From Parietaria judaica (Eukaryota; Streptophyta; Magnoliopsida; Rosales; Urticaceae): DNA of 64,000 nucleotides. The stretch spans positions 22,133,086 to 22,197,085 of the forward strand of contig OX940871.1 in the NCBI GenBank assembly GCA_954871525.1, in the 5' to 3' direction. The stretch's first letter is position 1. Every line of letters begins with the position of its first letter. A program made the position numbers and the translations under genes. The notes below the pieces were generated by a model, which saw only the letters and a list, made by a program, of their open reading frames with translations, did not search any database and was not told the DNA's origin. Positions 63,051 to 64,000 of the stretch are shown here, piece by piece.

Positions 63051-64000
63051 TTTTTCAATTGGTTCGAAATTTTAGGTCGTAAACAATGTAAAATAAAGAA
63101 ATGCTCTATGATTTCCTATGGCATTTCTCGTCAACAATTTAATCCTTGCATATTTTTGCATGAAAACGCTTGTAATATTAAAATTCCATTGTATAAGCCC
63201 TAAAATAATTATTTTTTTCAATTGGTTCGAAATTTAAGGTTGTAAAAAATGTAAAATAAAGAAATGCTATAGGAATAGCTACAACATTTCCTATGGCATT
63301 TCTCGTCAACAATTTAATCCTTGCATATTTATGCATGAGAACTCTTGTTATATTCAAATTCCAACATATAAGCCCTAAAAGCATTATTTTTACAATTGGT
63401 TCGAAATTTTAGGTCGTAAACAATGTAAAATAAAGAAATGCTATAGGAAATACATTTCCTATGGAATTTCTCGTCAACAATTTAATCATTGCATATTTTT
63501 GCATGAGAACGCTTGTAATATTAAAAGTCCAATGTATAAGCCCTAAAATCACTATTTTTTCAATTGGTTTAAAATTTAAGGTTGTAAAAAATGTAAAATA
63601 AAGAAATGCTATAGAAAAAGCTATAGCATTTCCTATGGAATTTCTCGTCAACAATTTAATCCTTGCATATTTTTGGATGAGAACTCGTGTTATATTCAAA
63701 TTCCAATGATTAAGCCCTAAAATCATTATTTTTTCAATTGGTTCGAAATTTTAGGTCGTAAACAATGTAAAATAAAGAAATGCTCTATGATTTCCTATGG
63801 CATTTCTCGTCAACAAATTAATCCTTGCATATCTTTGCATGAAAACGCTTATAATATTAAAATTCCAATGTATAAGCCCTAAAATAATTATTTTTTCAAT
63901 TGGTTCGAAATTTAAGGTTGTAAAAAATGTAAAATAAATAAATGCTATAGGAAATGACATAGCCTTTCCTATGGCATTTCTCGTCAACAATTTAATTCTT

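Larger units (their letters stand above)
53221..64000 (-). repeat. Satellite array, fourth block (to window end)
   Basis: About 62 monomers continue in the same orientation as the third block and run out of the window at the right edge. The first monomer after the LTR carries AATTTTAAAATTC and GCTCTAAAGTC, which it shares with the first monomer after the full element. Truncated monomers are frequent here (about 54170, 54540, 56395, 57390, 58335). Confidence 0.95.

Overview
The window looks like a plant nuclear genome: tandem satellite DNA with a roughly 170-bp monomer, interrupted by plant-type Ty1/copia LTR sequences. The copia elements use an initiator-tRNA-Met primer site, and one carries a captured gene fragment with GT-AG introns. 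I cannot name the species. I see no bacterial or viral genes, and no autonomous gene that I would call functional.

Layout. 1-3246 is AT-rich, non-satellite DNA with a few GC-richer, exon-like patches and no supportable gene. 3247-5799 is the satellite in one orientation. Near 5800-5818 the array folds back on itself, and every later monomer is in the opposite orientation. 5819-9317 is inverted satellite. 9318-19234 is a complete but coding-defective copia element: LTRs 9318-12057 and 16501-19234, flanked by a GAGAA duplication on both sides. 19235-50735 is about 31.5 kb of satellite. 50736-53220 is a solo LTR of the same family, with internal deletions and mismatched flanks. 53221-64000 is satellite to the window end.

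The satellite. The full monomer is 174 bp and carries an AT-rich body plus a palindromic core that reaches 44 bp of perfect dyad symmetry. Most length variation lies in that core. Two sub-families (A and B) are recognisable. Higher-order duplications with periods of about 484, 503, 518, 858, 1020, 1502, 3179 and 4199 bp can be read from shared private variants.

The copia element. Its 4.44-kb interior has lost recognisable gag, protease and integrase. It retains a broken reverse transcriptase/RNase H segment. Where gag to integrase should be there are a GC-rich block, a leader with three copies of a short repeat, and a three-exon gene fragment with two phase-1 introns that together give an intact 197-codon frame. 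That fragment, the fold-back junction in the satellite, and the solo LTR with mismatched flanks are the most unusual items.

How the parts relate. The right flank of the solo LTR shares rare variants with the right flank of the full element. This suggests that one insertion was duplicated as the array expanded and was then resolved by recombination between LTRs.
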